Positions 45,617 through 57,493 of a stretch of DNA of 64,000 nt are shown piece by piece. The position numbers and the translations under genes were made by a program. A model generated the notes under the pieces. It worked only from the letters and a program-made list of their open reading frames with translations. It ran no database searches and was not told the origin of the DNA. The DNA comes from Xenopus tropicalis (taxonomy: Eukaryota > Chordata > Amphibia > Anura > Pipidae). The stretch is from positions 64,566,222 to 64,630,221 of the forward strand of contig NC_030677.2 of the NCBI RefSeq assembly GCF_000004195.4, read 5' to 3'. Each line of letters starts with the position of its first letter. Within the stretch, counting starts at the first letter, position 1.

Positions 45617-45820
45617 CAGTTATAGGATCTATTATCTGGAATAGCTGAGATCTGCTGTTTTCCAGATAAGAGATATTTCTGTAAACTGGGTCACCGTACC
45701 TTAAGTCCACTAAAACACATTTAAACATTAAATATACCCAACAGGATTGTTTTGCCACCAATTTGCATTCATGCATTTTATTTGCCATTAAGTACAAACA
45801 ACCGTTTTACTATTACTGTG
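45617..45820 (-). mobile_element. CAGGTATGGG-type MITE, diverged partial copy
   Basis: CAGTTATAGGATCTATTATC, TTTTCCAGATAAGAG, CGTACCTTAAGTCCACT and CAGGATTGTTTTGCC keep the family order. The far end is lost. Confidence 0.7.
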
Positions 45821-47055
45821 AATTCTGTTTTCCTTGCCTGGGAAATTCATAACTGTGTAATTATCAATTGCTTTTCTAATTGGAATTACTTGGCTTTTAC
45901 TATAGTTTTTATATTTTATTTGCATTCCTCTGCATTTATTATTTTAACCAAGTATGAAGGGATTAAGGACATATCTGTATCAAAACAAAAGAAAAAATTC
46001 ATCTAAAACACAAACACAATTAATTTTAGCTTCCAAGATAAAGGGAGACATTGAGTAAAAATACTGGGCTCTGTTTTTGATGGAAAACAAGAAAACGTAT
46101 TCTTTCATGTCACATGTTGCGTGCTTCTGTAGATCATGAACATATTGGTCTTCAGTTATTTATGCTAATTCATTAATTCACATGTAAAAGAAAATAATCT
46201 TTCGTTTTTTGGGAATTGCTTCAAAGGCTGAAGTCATAATTCTTTTGAAAACAGCTTGAGGGGTAGAAGGCTCCTTATGTACTAGAAAGTGATTTAGGAG
46301 AACTGGACTAACCATCAATGTATGAATTCTTACTGTGCCCCTTTTCCACAGAAATTCTTGTGATATATATGCTTTGCTTCTCTAGGAAATTACCCATACA
46401 TAGTTTATATACTCCTTGTTAAAACTCAATTCATGATTCACAGTTAAAACCATATTAGCTATATATCAAGGGAATACACTTCTTACCTTTCTTTTTTTTT
46501 CATTTTACAGACCACCCTGTAAACCTGTGTGGTACTGTACTCTTTATTATACACCAACCATAAGCGATAATCTTATGAGACCATATTACCTTAGAGATGA
46601 TCTATAATGAACTATGTAAATAGTTGAGTTTCTTCATTTTAGGCCCAAAACAGGCAGATTAGAAGAAATATAAAAGACTTTTTGTATTTATTATCTGTAC
46701 TATGCAAGCAAACAACATTAATTATTTCGTTAGACATTTTAAAAACTTATTTTCAATATAGTCATTTTTAATAATTTAACACACTATGCTAGTTTCCATA
46801 ATGTTGAAATAGCCTGTTTATAAAGTTTTGGTTAGAGAGATGTTTTAAAAGTAAATGTGGTTAAAGCAATAAAAATGTAATTAAAATCCAATGATTGTGT
46901 TTCAATGGGTTTTCAAAAACTTTGAATATTAATAGGTAGTAAAATATTATTAACTATTTGTATCTTTTTGCCAAACCTAAACTCTTTATATTCCCATAAG
47001 AAATTATGGTTGTAGGTATTTCGCTTCAGATCTCTCAACTTTTCCTGTCTGAATG
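45821..47055. other. Unassigned AT-rich stretch
   Basis: TTATGCTAATTCATTAATTCACATG at 46160-46184 shows POU- and homeodomain-like cores. There is no gene or repeat family. Confidence 0.35.
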
Positions 47056-47059
47056 TGAC

Positions 47060-48580
47060 AGCTTCTCTCAATAATGGATGCTCTGTTGTCAGCTCTTAAC
47101 ACCCTTGCTCCTTCTGCCATTTGCCACTTTCGACAGGCTAAACCCCATCCCTGGCACAGTAGCTTAACTCAGTACCTCAGAAGATGTATCAGATCAACTG
47201 AATGCCAGTGGAGGAAGACACAAACTAATCCTGACTTTATCCACTTCAACTTCATGCTATCCTGCTACAATCAAGCTCTATCAAGAGCTAAACAACTGTA
47301 CTTCTCTTCTTTAATCTCCCCCCTATCCTCTTAACTACACCGATTATTTGCCACATTTAACTAGCTACTCTGCCCCCCTCTGAATCCTCCGCTATACCAT
47401 TTGATGACGATCTCAAATTAACTTGCAGCTCACTTACATCTACTTTACATTCTTTCACCCTTGTAACATCAGATAAAGGTAGCAACTTCTGGTCTGCTCC
47501 AACCCCTCAACCTGCTCCCTTGACTCTGTACCGTCTCACCTCCTTCACCTAATTTCTGATACATCCAGCCCTGCACTTACCCACCTATTTAACCTCTCAC
47601 TTTCTACTGGTACTATTCCCTTGTCATATAAACAAGCACTAATCACTCCCATCTCCAAAAAACCTTTCCTTGATCTCCGCTCCCCCACCTCTTCTGTTCT
47701 TAATCTATACAACTTCTCTAGGGAAGCCAAATCAGTCATTTGGACTTCAGTACCACCATTATGCTGATGGCATCCAACTCTACCTGTCTACTGACCTCTC
47801 TCTTTCTGTTCTTTCGCATGTTGCAGACTGCCTGTCCGCCATCTCTCTCTGGATGTCACAGCACCATCTAAAACATAATTCATTATATTTCCTCCAATAC
47901 CTTCCCCGTCCCTCAGGTTTCACTCACAGTTAATAACATCCCCTTTCAATCAACCACACAGGCACACTGCCATCTGTCTTTTACACCACATATCCAATCA
48001 CTTGCCAAATCTTGTCATATTCAGCTGTGCAAAATTGCCTAAATATACCATTACCTCAGTTTAGACACAACTAAAACACTCATCCAGTCTCTTATCATTT
48101 CCTGCCTTGACTATTATAATTTAGTTCCTGCAGGCATTCCAACACATTTCCTTTCACAACTTCAATCTGTTCTAAATGCTGCTGCTAGATTAATTCATCT
48201 ATCTCACCGTTCCACATTAGCCACTCCCTTTGCATTTCTCTACACTAGCTCCCAATCTCCTCTATGCCTCAACCCATCTTACTCTCCTCTTCCTTCCAAA
48301 CTTCCTAAAACCGGACTGCTTAGGAAAGCATATTGAATGTATCTTATCTGATCAGACCTTTATATATGTATCATAAATCATCTAGCAGTTTCCTTTTTTT
48401 TTCAAATGTACCCTTAACCCCTTTATATTAAAATATCTTGCAAGTAGAGCCCTCTCATTCTATTGTAACTCTGTATACCCTTATTTATTAAATTATTGTA
48501 AGATCTCTGTTAGAATTTAATGTAAAGCGCTGTGTAATTTGCTGGTGCTATATAAATAAATGATGATGATGAATGATGAT
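47060..48580 (+). mobile_element. L2-clade LINE, decayed, with internal deletion
   Basis: It carries part of the linker before the reverse transcriptase, reverse transcriptase pieces, the C-terminal part and a 3' tail ending TGCTATATAAATAAATGATG with GAT microsatellite units. Many stops and frame shifts mark it as old. Confidence 0.85.
47074..48335 (+). pseudogene. L2-type ORF2 remnant with YADG box
   Basis: In order: a linker piece (HPWHSSLTQYLRRCIRSTE, 47074-47334); the start of the reverse transcriptase (PALTHLFNLSLSTGTIP and [13 protein letters not shown], 47560-47675); then a jump to YTTSLG and [17 protein letters not shown] (about 47705-47790). Blocks 2 to 4 of the palm are therefore deleted. 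The catalytic YADD reads YADG (GAT GGC). Downstream, TKTLIQSLIISCLDYYN and LQSVLNAAARLIHLS match the C-terminal part also seen at 25681-26244. The protein would be inactive. Confidence 0.8.
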
Positions 48581-48660
48581 GAAACTTTAACTGCAAATAT
48601 AAAAATGTTATTGAACTTAAGGAATCCATAAAGGCCACATTAATGTAGTTTTTATTACTA

Positions 48661-48941
48661 TGGGTATAGGATCCATTATCCAGAAATCTGATGTCCAGAA
48701 AGGTCCAAACTACAGGAAGTCCATCTCCCATAGACTTTAAATTTTTTAAATTCCCCTTTTCTCTGTAATAACAGTACCTTGAACTTGATCCCATCTAAGA
48801 TTTTATTAATTGAAGCAAAACCATCCCACTGAATGTGTTTATTTTTAAATAATGTTTTAGCCGACTTAAGGTATGGAGATCCAAAAAAATGGAAAGATCA
48901 CTTATCCAAAAAACTTGAGGTCCCAAGAATTCCTATACCTG
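48661..48941 (+). mobile_element. CAGGTATGGG-type MITE, near full length, diverged
   Basis: Left TGGGTATAGGATCC, then GGAAGTCCATCTCCCATAG, CTTGATCCCATCTAAG, CTTAAGGTATGGAGATCC and CCTATACCTG. TA follows the right end. Confidence 0.8.
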
Positions 48942-50799
48942 TATATTTATTTCAAATAAAAGTCATTTTCAAATTAAACATGAAACCACATTCCTATTTA
49001 ATTAACACATCCATACCCATACAGGCATGAAAAAATCCTAGCTGTCAATCATATATTGCCTATCCCTGCCTCCATGCCTTGGGCATAGAGGTGGGCCAGA
49101 TAGTTACTTTCACTTTCCATCCAGCATTCACATTCCCCTCCCTCCTCGTCATCGAATTATGTAGCTAGTGCATGGGCATGTGCATCTGGTACCCCATTCC
49201 ACCACTTAAACAACATTTTGGCATTATACAAAGCTTGACTTAATAACAATGCCCACAAAATGGTGCTTGCCTGCTTGCTGTGATTGTGTAATTCCAATAC
49301 TGAAGGAAACAAGATCTATATTATTTATATAGTTGAAGTACAATTTATTTTGCCTGCCAAACACAATAGAAAAGATTTTGGAATTATTTCTTATGGTGAA
49401 AGATCCCCTTTAAGGGACTGCATTTACTACATGTTATTTCAGTGTTTTTTGGAGGAATCATAATACCAATCCTATTTCAAATGCCGTTTCTATTAATATA
49501 AAGCACTCAGAAGCTCAACCTTGTTATATGGTAACTTTCTGCCTTCAGTGTATGAAAAATAAACTGTACTAAAATCCAACGCTAACTTTATACAGAAGAA
49601 CACAAACTACAGTAACACTTGTCTTCCTCTTGCGCTTCTCCTTTTGTAACTTTGCAGCTGCTCTGTGTTGCTCTTTTTTTCTTGCTTATGCTTTTCTGCA
49701 TGCCAGATGATTTCTCAGGAGTACAATTTTAGTTGCCCCTTTTGGAGATGGTGGAGGCAACGTATAACTTTTTTTTTTTTTAATCACCATTAAAGATGTT
49801 ATATAGAGGTTTTAGGCAGATATAATAGCATCTTGATCATAAGGGAAAAAAACAACAATAACGAAAATTTGGCCTTATAAAATTACACAAATGTATTCAG
49901 GGCCAAAATGAACCATTAAATATATTATTGGAAGCAATTAAGAAAAGACAAGGTTATTCTTAGGAAAACATAAACTTTAAGTGATTCTTGTCTCCACAGA
50001 TAATCTCACAAAAAACAAACAGGACACTAAATAAACAAAACAAGGAAAGTAAAACGATGAGATCATTTGGCCTTTGTAAAAATATGCATGTTTAGAATAT
50101 TTAAAAACAAAAACCAAAGATTGCTTGTAATTGTTTAACAAAAACACAAAGCAGTGAAAAGCCTTCTGAAAAAAAGAAGATATTCACGTTCCTCATGCTC
50201 ACACATAGCAATGCCTCGAAGCCAAAAATGAGAGAGTCCCCAAGGGAATTATGTTTGGGAACATGCAAATTATAACTTTATGTCTATGTGGAGTACAGAC
50301 TGCTGAGTTTTAATTCTTCTAACTCTAAATGACTAAGGAGTGTTGCAAATGTAAAGTCTGTATATGTTTATGGTAATTAACATAACTTTTTTATACCATA
50401 ATCATTTAAAGGACCTCTGTGCACATAATTGGGCCATTTATACAAGAAATTAAGACTAGGAAAACTCAACTGCTTTCATGGATAAGACATTTTCTTAATT
50501 CTTCTGGGGATATCATACTACTATAGAGTGATACCAGTACCTCTACCCGACAGGGTTGTTTTAAGGAAAAACAAATAGTTACAGTACTTCATAATCTTAC
50601 TCTAGAAAAATGTGAAGCCTAAAATCGTTAGGTGAATCACGTGTAGATTAATTAACAAATGCTAATGCTAATTTGCTAGATTAATAAATTACAAAGCTGT
50701 CAACCCAGAGGAACCTGCGTCACTGCTCGTGCCTGGAAGTGATGTCACTGCACATGTATATTGGTTCTCCTGAAGCCACTGATTGTTCCCCACACATGC
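48942..50799. other. Unassigned; GC-richer block 49050-49300
   Basis: The block at 49050-49300 (CAAAATGGTGCTTGCCTGCT) may be a dispersed repeat I cannot name. The remainder is AT-rich and featureless. Confidence 0.35.
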
Positions 50800-50807
50800 A
50801 CAGACAC

Positions 50808-51614
50808 TAGGGATGTAGCGAACCTCAAAAAAAAAGTTCGCGAACCTGTTCGCGAACTTCCGCCGAAAATTGCGAATATTCGCGAACTTTGCGAACCCCA
50901 TAGACTTCAATGGGAAGGCGAACTTTAAAACCTAGAAAAGCCATTTCTGGCCAGAAAACTGATTTTAAAGTTGTTTAAAGGGTGCCACGACCTGGACAGT
51001 GGCATGCAGGAGGGGGATCAAGGGCAAAAACTTCTCTGAAAAATTGACACACGCCGTTTTTCGAAATGATCGGTAATCTTGCGACTTTTTCGTAATTTCC
51101 GGCGCTTTCGTAAAGTTATCGTAAGTTTTGCGACTTTTTCGGAGCATTCGTAACGTTATCGTAAGTTTTGCGACTTTTACGGAGCATTCGTAACGTTATC
51201 GTAAGTTTTGCGACTTTTTCGGAGCATTCGTAACGTTATCGTAAGTTTTGCGACTTTTTCGGAGCAGTCGTACCGTTATCGTAAGTTTTGCGACTTTTTC
51301 GGAGCATTCGTAACGTTATCGTAAGTTTTGCGACTTTTTCGGAGCATTCGTAACGTTATCGTAAGTTTTGCGACTTTTTCGGAGCATTCGTAACGTTATC
51401 GTAAGTTTTGCAACTTTTTCGGAGCATTCGTAACGTTATCGTAAGTTTTGCGACTTTTTCGGAGCATTCGTAACGTTATCGTAAGTTTTGCGATTTTTTC
51501 GGTGCCGGCGAACCCAAATTGCGAACATCACGAAAAGTTCGCGAATTTGCGGACTTGCGAACGCCCGATGTTCGCGCGAATTAGTTCGCCGGCGAACAGT
51601 TCGCTACATCTCTA
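50808..51614. mobile_element. hAT-like non-autonomous transposon with minisatellite
   Basis: TAGGGATGTAGCGAAC at the left and GTTCGCTACATCTCTA at the right are 16-bp inverted repeats with one mismatch. They are flanked by a perfect 8-bp duplication ACAGACAC (50800-50807, 51615-51622). TAGGG-type ends plus an 8-bp target duplication are hallmarks of the hAT superfamily. Subterminal GTTCGCGAACT-like palindromes occur at both sides. There is no transposase; the centre is a 40-bp tandem array. Confidence 0.85.
51081..51510. repeat. 40-bp minisatellite inside the hAT-like element
   Basis: The period is exactly 40 bases. The mark GCGACTTTTTCGG recurs at about 51130 and then every 40 bases to 51490, giving nine regular units with very few changes. 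A longer variant unit at 51081 begins the array. Confidence 0.95.
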
Positions 51615-51723
51615 ACAGACACTTCAATGACGGCACTTAATGCTTAGTGCGCATTCAGGAGGAGGTGGCAACTGGCCACACTCACACATCCTGACTAATA
51701 TGGTCAGAATTACCCAGTAGGTA

Positions 51724-52037
51724 AATAGGTATGGGATCCTTCATTTGGAATCCAATTATCCAGAAAGCTCCAAATTACTGGAATGCAATTTGCCAAAGAC
51801 TGCATTCTAATAAAATAATTTTTGTTAAATTATTTTCTTATTTCCTGTAATAATAAAACAATTGCTTGTACTTGATGGTAACTAACCTGCATGGCTCTAT
51901 ATTGGTGCCAAAATATGGATTGCCATATTTAATATTTTAATGATTTTTATCAAACTTAAGGTATGTTGATCCAAAAATAGAGAAAGACCCCTTATCTGAA
52001 AATCCTAAGGCCCCAAGCATTTACAGATCTAGACCTG
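51724..52037 (+). mobile_element. CAGGTATGGG-type MITE, full length, diverged
   Basis: AGGTATGGGATCC, ATTATCCAGAAAGCTCC, CTTGTACTTGATGG, CTTAAGGTATGTTGATCC, GACCCCTTATCTG and AGACCTG keep the family order. TA follows the right end. Confidence 0.8.
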
Positions 52038-53788
52038 TATTAATTGGATGGAATAAATAATGCACTCGACTTTACTAATGATGGATTTAGACTTTAGACA
52101 GTGACCACTAAATAGAATATTTTTTCACCATTCTCAACTTTGTATTTTTCTTTTACAGTCTCTACAGTTCACAGTTCCAAATTTGTCAATATATGAAGAC
52201 ACTCATCTTTGTAATCTTGTAATCTTACTCTGTGCTTATTTTAGGGGCTACATATCCTTTACTCTTAATTCTAATATTTTCTGCAGCCATGTTTTTAACC
52301 AGCCTTAAATTACAGATGACTGAATTCAGTAAACAACATGAAACCCCTAAAGGCAAAATATATAGAATTCCAACTGATTCATATACATTTTTAAACTGAA
52401 ATTCAGCTTCTCCTGAGTTGGGAGGAGAACCTGCAAGAACCTTTTGATCGATGTGCTTAATACTCAGCACCACCAGATGTCTTTTGCATGTTTAAACATC
52501 AAGAAAAATAATCTATAGATGGTATTTGAATTTGGTTAGGCTTTCTAAAATGCATAAGTCTGTCTCAAAATGTTGAATGTTATTGCCTTACACAAATACC
52601 TCCCCAATCCATTTATGCATAACAATTACATTTGAAGACATCAAAAATACAGCTTTATAGAAAATACATTCTGTAGTTACTCTGCTTATGTTTATACAAA
52701 ATAATTTTTTTGTAGTAAGTAATGGACTCATTTTTGAAACAATTTTATTTCCATGCAATTGTTCTTCACACTGTTTTGTTGCTCCATATGCATAAAACAC
52801 TTTCAATTTCAAGGACAGCACTTAGTGGTAAACCACTTAGACATTTCCACATAACTTCACCTGCTACTGTTACTATCAACACAACTTTTCCAGCTGATGT
52901 TCAAAAGTTGAAAGCTACGTGTAATATATTTTTATGGTGCCAACAGTTGATTCAATTTTTTAGTTTTAACTCTATTGCTACATTTGCCAGTTCTTATTTA
53001 AAGCTTGCAGCCATGAATATATCCAAAAACTGCTCCACACACTGAACTATTGCCTCTGTTCCCCCAATGTCATGATTTCTGCACGTGAAAACCACAAAAT
53101 ATGCTTCTATCCTACTGCTTGCAGACCACATTTCACATAAGCAGAAGAGGAGACCATTTGTCAAATTTTTCCAAACCATTAGTAAGTCTCTGCTTCAAAG
53201 TAAATCAATACATTTTTTTGTCGTACAGGTATAGCACAGTGGCTTTCTACGTTGACTTCTGTTTTTGGTGTTAATCAATCTCTACAGAAATGTTAACTAA
53301 TGAAGGCTAGTCTCGATAGACTAGAAAAAAGAAAAATATTTGAGCAGGCTTATGAGCTGACCTCTATACTTTAATTAAGAATTCGAAGCATTGTTTATAA
53401 CCTTGAGGACCTCTATTTTAGAAACAGACATTAAGCTGCATTCATCTAATGAAAATAACTGTACAGTAAGGATCTGTATACATAAAGTTGATACAGATTA
53501 TATGACGTAGTTTATTGCATTTTTAAAATACCTTCAAGTGGGTTATTTCCAACATTGCTTTTTATATGTTTGGAATTCCAGCCTGATGAAAATTAGCATT
53601 ACTTTGTTTAAAATAAAAGGTCTAATTAAGAAGTGCAAGTACGCAATGATCTAGTCTCACAAACCCAGGTTTCTTTTCATCTGTAATGCAGTTTTTTCCC
53701 CACAATTTCAGCATAAGAGTGGTACAGCATACCTGATGTCTCCCTGCTGCCTCCCAACTCTCTACACAACCACAGAAGAAGTGGCACC
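52038..53788. other. Unassigned stretch
   Basis: No gene or repeat family seen. Confidence 0.4.
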
Positions 53789-53789
53789 C

Positions 53790-53905
53790 AAATACATTAA
53801 ATAAATTGAGAGATGTTGGGTAGTGGCACCACAAATACATTACATACAGTGAGAAGCAGTGGGGACTTTAACCCCTAAATACATTAAAAACAATGAGATC
53901 CAATT
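53790..53905. repeat. Three degenerate 43-44-bp tandem units
   Basis: AAATACATTA starts at 53790, 53833 and 53876-53877, each followed by an A-rich word and GAGA or TGAGA. Confidence 0.65.
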
Positions 53906-54011
53906 ATTTCTGACATCCCAGGCCCCCTTATCCTTCCAAAAAGCAGTTTCTGAAGGTTTAAGAAGATTTCATTGTAGGAATCAAATGACTTCAGAAATTG
54001 TTCGCATTGCT

Positions 54012-54165
54012 AAATGTGCTCATTTGCCCTACCTGGACAGTAACTCAGAGCAACCAATAAGTGATTAACATTTCTTCACCAGCTGCTAGTAGAACAATTA
54101 CAGCAAAGACCTTATTGGTTGCCATGGGTAACTTCTCTGGTGCAAATTTGCCCAGTGTTTATAAA
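54012..54165. mobile_element. Short palindromic MITE with X-box/CCAAT core
   Basis: TTTGCCCTACCTGGACAGTA ... GAGCAACCAATAAG is mirrored by TATTGGTTGCCATGGGTAAC ... GTGCAAATTTGCCCAG. A perfect RFX-type X-box (GTTGCCATGGGTAAC) lies at 54118-54132. Confidence 0.65.
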
Positions 54166-55200
54166 TGATGTCTAGTATCCCTTTAATTTTGTTAATGGAA
54201 ATACATTACTTTAATAAGCCTATGTTTCTTATAGCTGCTGAAAGTGCATTTTATATTTTTATTCTTGTATCATTTTGAATTAAGTAACCTTAATGTTTAT
54301 ATTTCCTGTAGGATACCATAGATTAAACATTAGCCTATGCAGTGATTTGTTTAATTGGATTTCTTGCAGAACATAATGCACTGTTTTATTGTGGAAAAAC
54401 CGGAGACTTACCATAAAGTGATTTTAGCTTATGCCGTGGCCTCCAGCCTGATGACGAACCCCACGAGACTGCAATGTCTATGAGTTTCTGCTAAATGATG
54501 GTATAATAAAAGGTATACTATTACCTATTTAAACTCCCTTTTTATATTGTGTGTCCAGTTTGCACAACAGTCAATTTCTCATTTTAAAAATATAATGTAA
54601 AAATATCCACAGTACAAACAAATCATGCGACTAATATGCGACTTTCCAGTTCAGGGTCATATACAATAAATGTGCTTTTGTCTGGTACATTTTAAACATT
54701 TGTTACTGTGGTAAAAAAATAGCAATCGTTCCCTTAGGTCCGCTGTCTGTGAAAATGCCATATTCTGTTTAACGGAATCTATTTCAGATTTGTCTTACAG
54801 CTACAGAAATTGGGGATAACAATTTGGCTTTTTATTCTAAATAAATTTTAGCATTGCATTACAGGTTTGTAAGGGAGCAGAGTTGTTTCTGTGGTCTTGT
54901 GGTCCAATATTAATACGCTTTTAAATAGAGCCCTGATGGATTAGATCATTTTCCATTGGTTAGAGCTCCAGGGACACTGAGACAATGCTGCGCTTTAATT
55001 AAATTACCACATTTCCATATGATTAAATGTTTAAGAAATGAAAACTTCTGAGTGTTGAATATATATATATATATATATATATAATTTTTTTATTTATTTT
55101 TTTAACAAGGGAACATCATTTTACTTTCATTAAAAGTATTTAGGTAGCACATGTCAGATTGTTTGAAAATAAAATAAAGGCATTTGCAGTCAGAATAATT
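54166..55200. other. Unassigned; composition like conserved non-coding DNA at 54930-55030; TA repeat at 55060
   Basis: The 54930-55030 block (TGCGCTTTAATTAAATTACC) is unique and has paired TAATTA cores. A TA microsatellite lies at 55060-55082. No gene is seen. Confidence 0.3.
55060..55082. repeat. (TA)n microsatellite
   Basis: About 11 TA units. Confidence 0.95.
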
Positions 55201-55202
55201 TA

Positions 55203-55490
55203 CAGGTATGGCAATTTGGAATGCTTGGGACCACTGGTTTTCAGAATAAGGGATCTTTCTATAATGTTCAGCGCCATGCCTTAAGGCTAATAAAAACATT
55301 TAGTCATTAAAAACTCCAATAGGATTGTTATACCATTATATGATTAAGACATATGTTGGCTTAGTTACCATCCATTACTAGGTATTTTCTTGAGCAAAAC
55401 TCAAACAAAATATTTTTTTATATAGGCCCCCCAATAGGAAATTGCCTTTTCCACTGCATCAGGTTTCTGGATTAAAAAACGTAATACCTG
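55203..55490 (-). mobile_element. CAGGTATGGG-type MITE, rearranged copy
   Basis: CAGGTATGGCAATTTGGAAT, GCTTGGGACCACTGG, CAATAGGATTGTTATACC and GTTTCTGGATTAAAAAACGT ... ATACCTG keep the family order. Several parts are diverged or replaced. Confidence 0.7.
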
Positions 55491-56104
55491 TGTTAAGAAA
55501 TTTGTAGATAATTATAATACAAGAATGGAAGCCCATTAAGAACATTTTCCTAAAAGATTGTGTTTTGTAATAAAAACATAATACCTTGTACTTTATGTTA
55601 ACTAAATTAGGATAATCCACACTGATGGATTTTTTTTTTCAGGTGCTTTCAAGCATTACAAGCATTCTAGATTGTAGATTCCATAAATGTGTTACTACTT
55701 TTCTCAGATAAGTTCCTATACCTAGAAAGAGGTCCTTACAAAGTGTTGTATATATTAGAATAGAATAGATGTATTGTAATTTTCATTTTTGAGTTCTTTT
55801 ACAATTTAAAAAAACTCAAAATTTGAACGTGCGCTTATTTAAGAAAAACCTCAAAATCTTGATTGCTTAAAAAATGTGAAAAAAATGCAGTAATATCACA
55901 TTCTACCCTTTATTTTTAATGAATCTGCCAAATTCTGATTAATCTCGAAAACTGAAATGAAATAAGAGCTTGAAATTGGAAAATGCAACTCCCATTGAGT
56001 TTTACATGAAGTCACCAGCTTGTATTTGGTTTTTTTTTGCAAATTCATATTTGCAATTTTTTCTACACAAAACATTAAATGTTTATTAAAACTTTAATGT
56101 GACT
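55491..56104. other. Unassigned AT-rich stretch
   Basis: Nothing clearly recognisable. Poly-A-rich text at 55800-55880 may belong to the next element. Confidence 0.35.
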
Positions 56105-56477
56105 GTTGGGAAATATATGCCCCAAGTTTTCTGCAAGGAGCTACCAGTTGTAAATGAGAAATACATTTCAAAATGGAGGTAGGTCCATTTGAGGTCCATT
56201 TATCAGCATTTTCATTTTCATGGTTTTTGAGGTTTTTGAAACCACGACTAGACTCATTTCCACAGATGTCAGTCATTTATCAATAGATCCAAATGTAAAA
56301 AGCGTGAACGAAAAAAGACATGGGAAAACAGGTTTTAAATGGCGTATTTCTACTTTCAGATTTGTTGCATAATAAATCGCAAATAAAAAGCTTTTTTTAT
56401 GACAAAATTGTATTTTGGCTCAAAAAAAAAAAATACAAACTGTGAACAAAAAAATTAAATGTTAGTAAATGCCCCCC
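56105..56477 (-). mobile_element. GGGGGCATTTACTA-type element
   Basis: Read in reverse it begins GGGGGGCATTTACTAACATT and continues with ATGAGTCTAGTCGTGGTTTC and AAAACCATGAAAATG. The insert at 28631-28868 has GGGGGCATTTACTATTGC and ATGAGTGTAGTCATGG. The left limit is approximate. Confidence 0.5.
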
Positions 56478-57360
56478 TTTATGTTTCTTTTCCAGCCCAA
56501 ACCAACATGCAGGATAATAAAAAAAAATCATGGTTAAAATCAAATAAATGCAATGCAATTTTGTACATTTTTTGCAAGAAATAATTATTTTTAAGTGCAG
56601 ATTTCTAACTTTTTCCTTGATATAGTCACTGTGCAAAACAGAACATATAATAACTGTATTCAACTATGACCCCATGCATGGATTTGTCATAACCTGGCCT
56701 GCTTAAGATAATTATATTCTTTAGGATAGTAATAATGTGAACCAAGTGTTCAGCCTTTTCCTTTCCATCTATTTTGGACAAAACACAAATAAACTTGAAA
56801 CCACAGATTTGTTAACAAGGAGACACTAACCATACTGCAGTCATAAATAATGAATCCTATTGGCCTCACGCAGTGCAGCTTTTAGAGGCTTCCCAAAACA
56901 CAAAAACTCATCCGGAGGTCTTAATTTAGTAGGTAAGGCTATATTTTATTCAGCAAATTGGTTTGTACAATGACAATTTATGTTGTAGTGTTAAAAAGAC
57001 TTAATTGATTTTAGAGATTGCTGAAAAGAGATATTATATATATTATATATTATTTTGTGAAGTTAAAAATAACATTAACTAATTGATTAGTAAGATTGCT
57101 GAAAATAGATGTCATTATATAGTGGTTTTTATATTAGTGTATTTCATAGATATTTTTTTGAGGACATAATATAAAGATTATATAATATATTAACACATTG
57201 CGATGTGTTTCGTGATTCCATTGCACTTATGCTCCAAGATAGCCATACCATGGAAGCACAAAATGCATAGACTGTACACCTTACCTATGTGTCTATATAA
57301 TATTTAAACTTATATTACACAAGTGCCTGCTCATTGGGCACAATCCTTTATTCCTTCAGA
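56478..57360. other. Unassigned AT-rich stretch
   Basis: Only simple TATAT tracts are seen. Confidence 0.4.
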
Positions 57361-57404
57361 ACATTTCTGGGTAATGGGTTTCCAGATAATTGACCGTATC
57401 CCTG
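57361..57404 (-). mobile_element. CAGGTATGGG-type MITE, end fragment
   Basis: GGTAATGGGTTTCCAGATAA and CCGTATCCCTG match the terminal 40 bases of the family. TA follows. Confidence 0.5.
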
Positions 57405-57440
57405 TATATATTGACTGAATTTGTGTGTTTAATCTGAGGC

Positions 57441-57493
57441 TGCAAATGCATTTAGCACTTGTACTGCATGTACAAGTGCTAAATGCATTTGCA
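57441..57493. repeat. Perfect 23-bp-arm hairpin with 7-base loop
   Basis: The left arm 57441-57463 starts TGCAAATGCATTTAGCAC. The right arm 57471-57493 is its exact reverse complement. The loop is CTGCATG. Both arms contain an octamer-like ATGCATTTGCA word. Confidence 0.95.
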
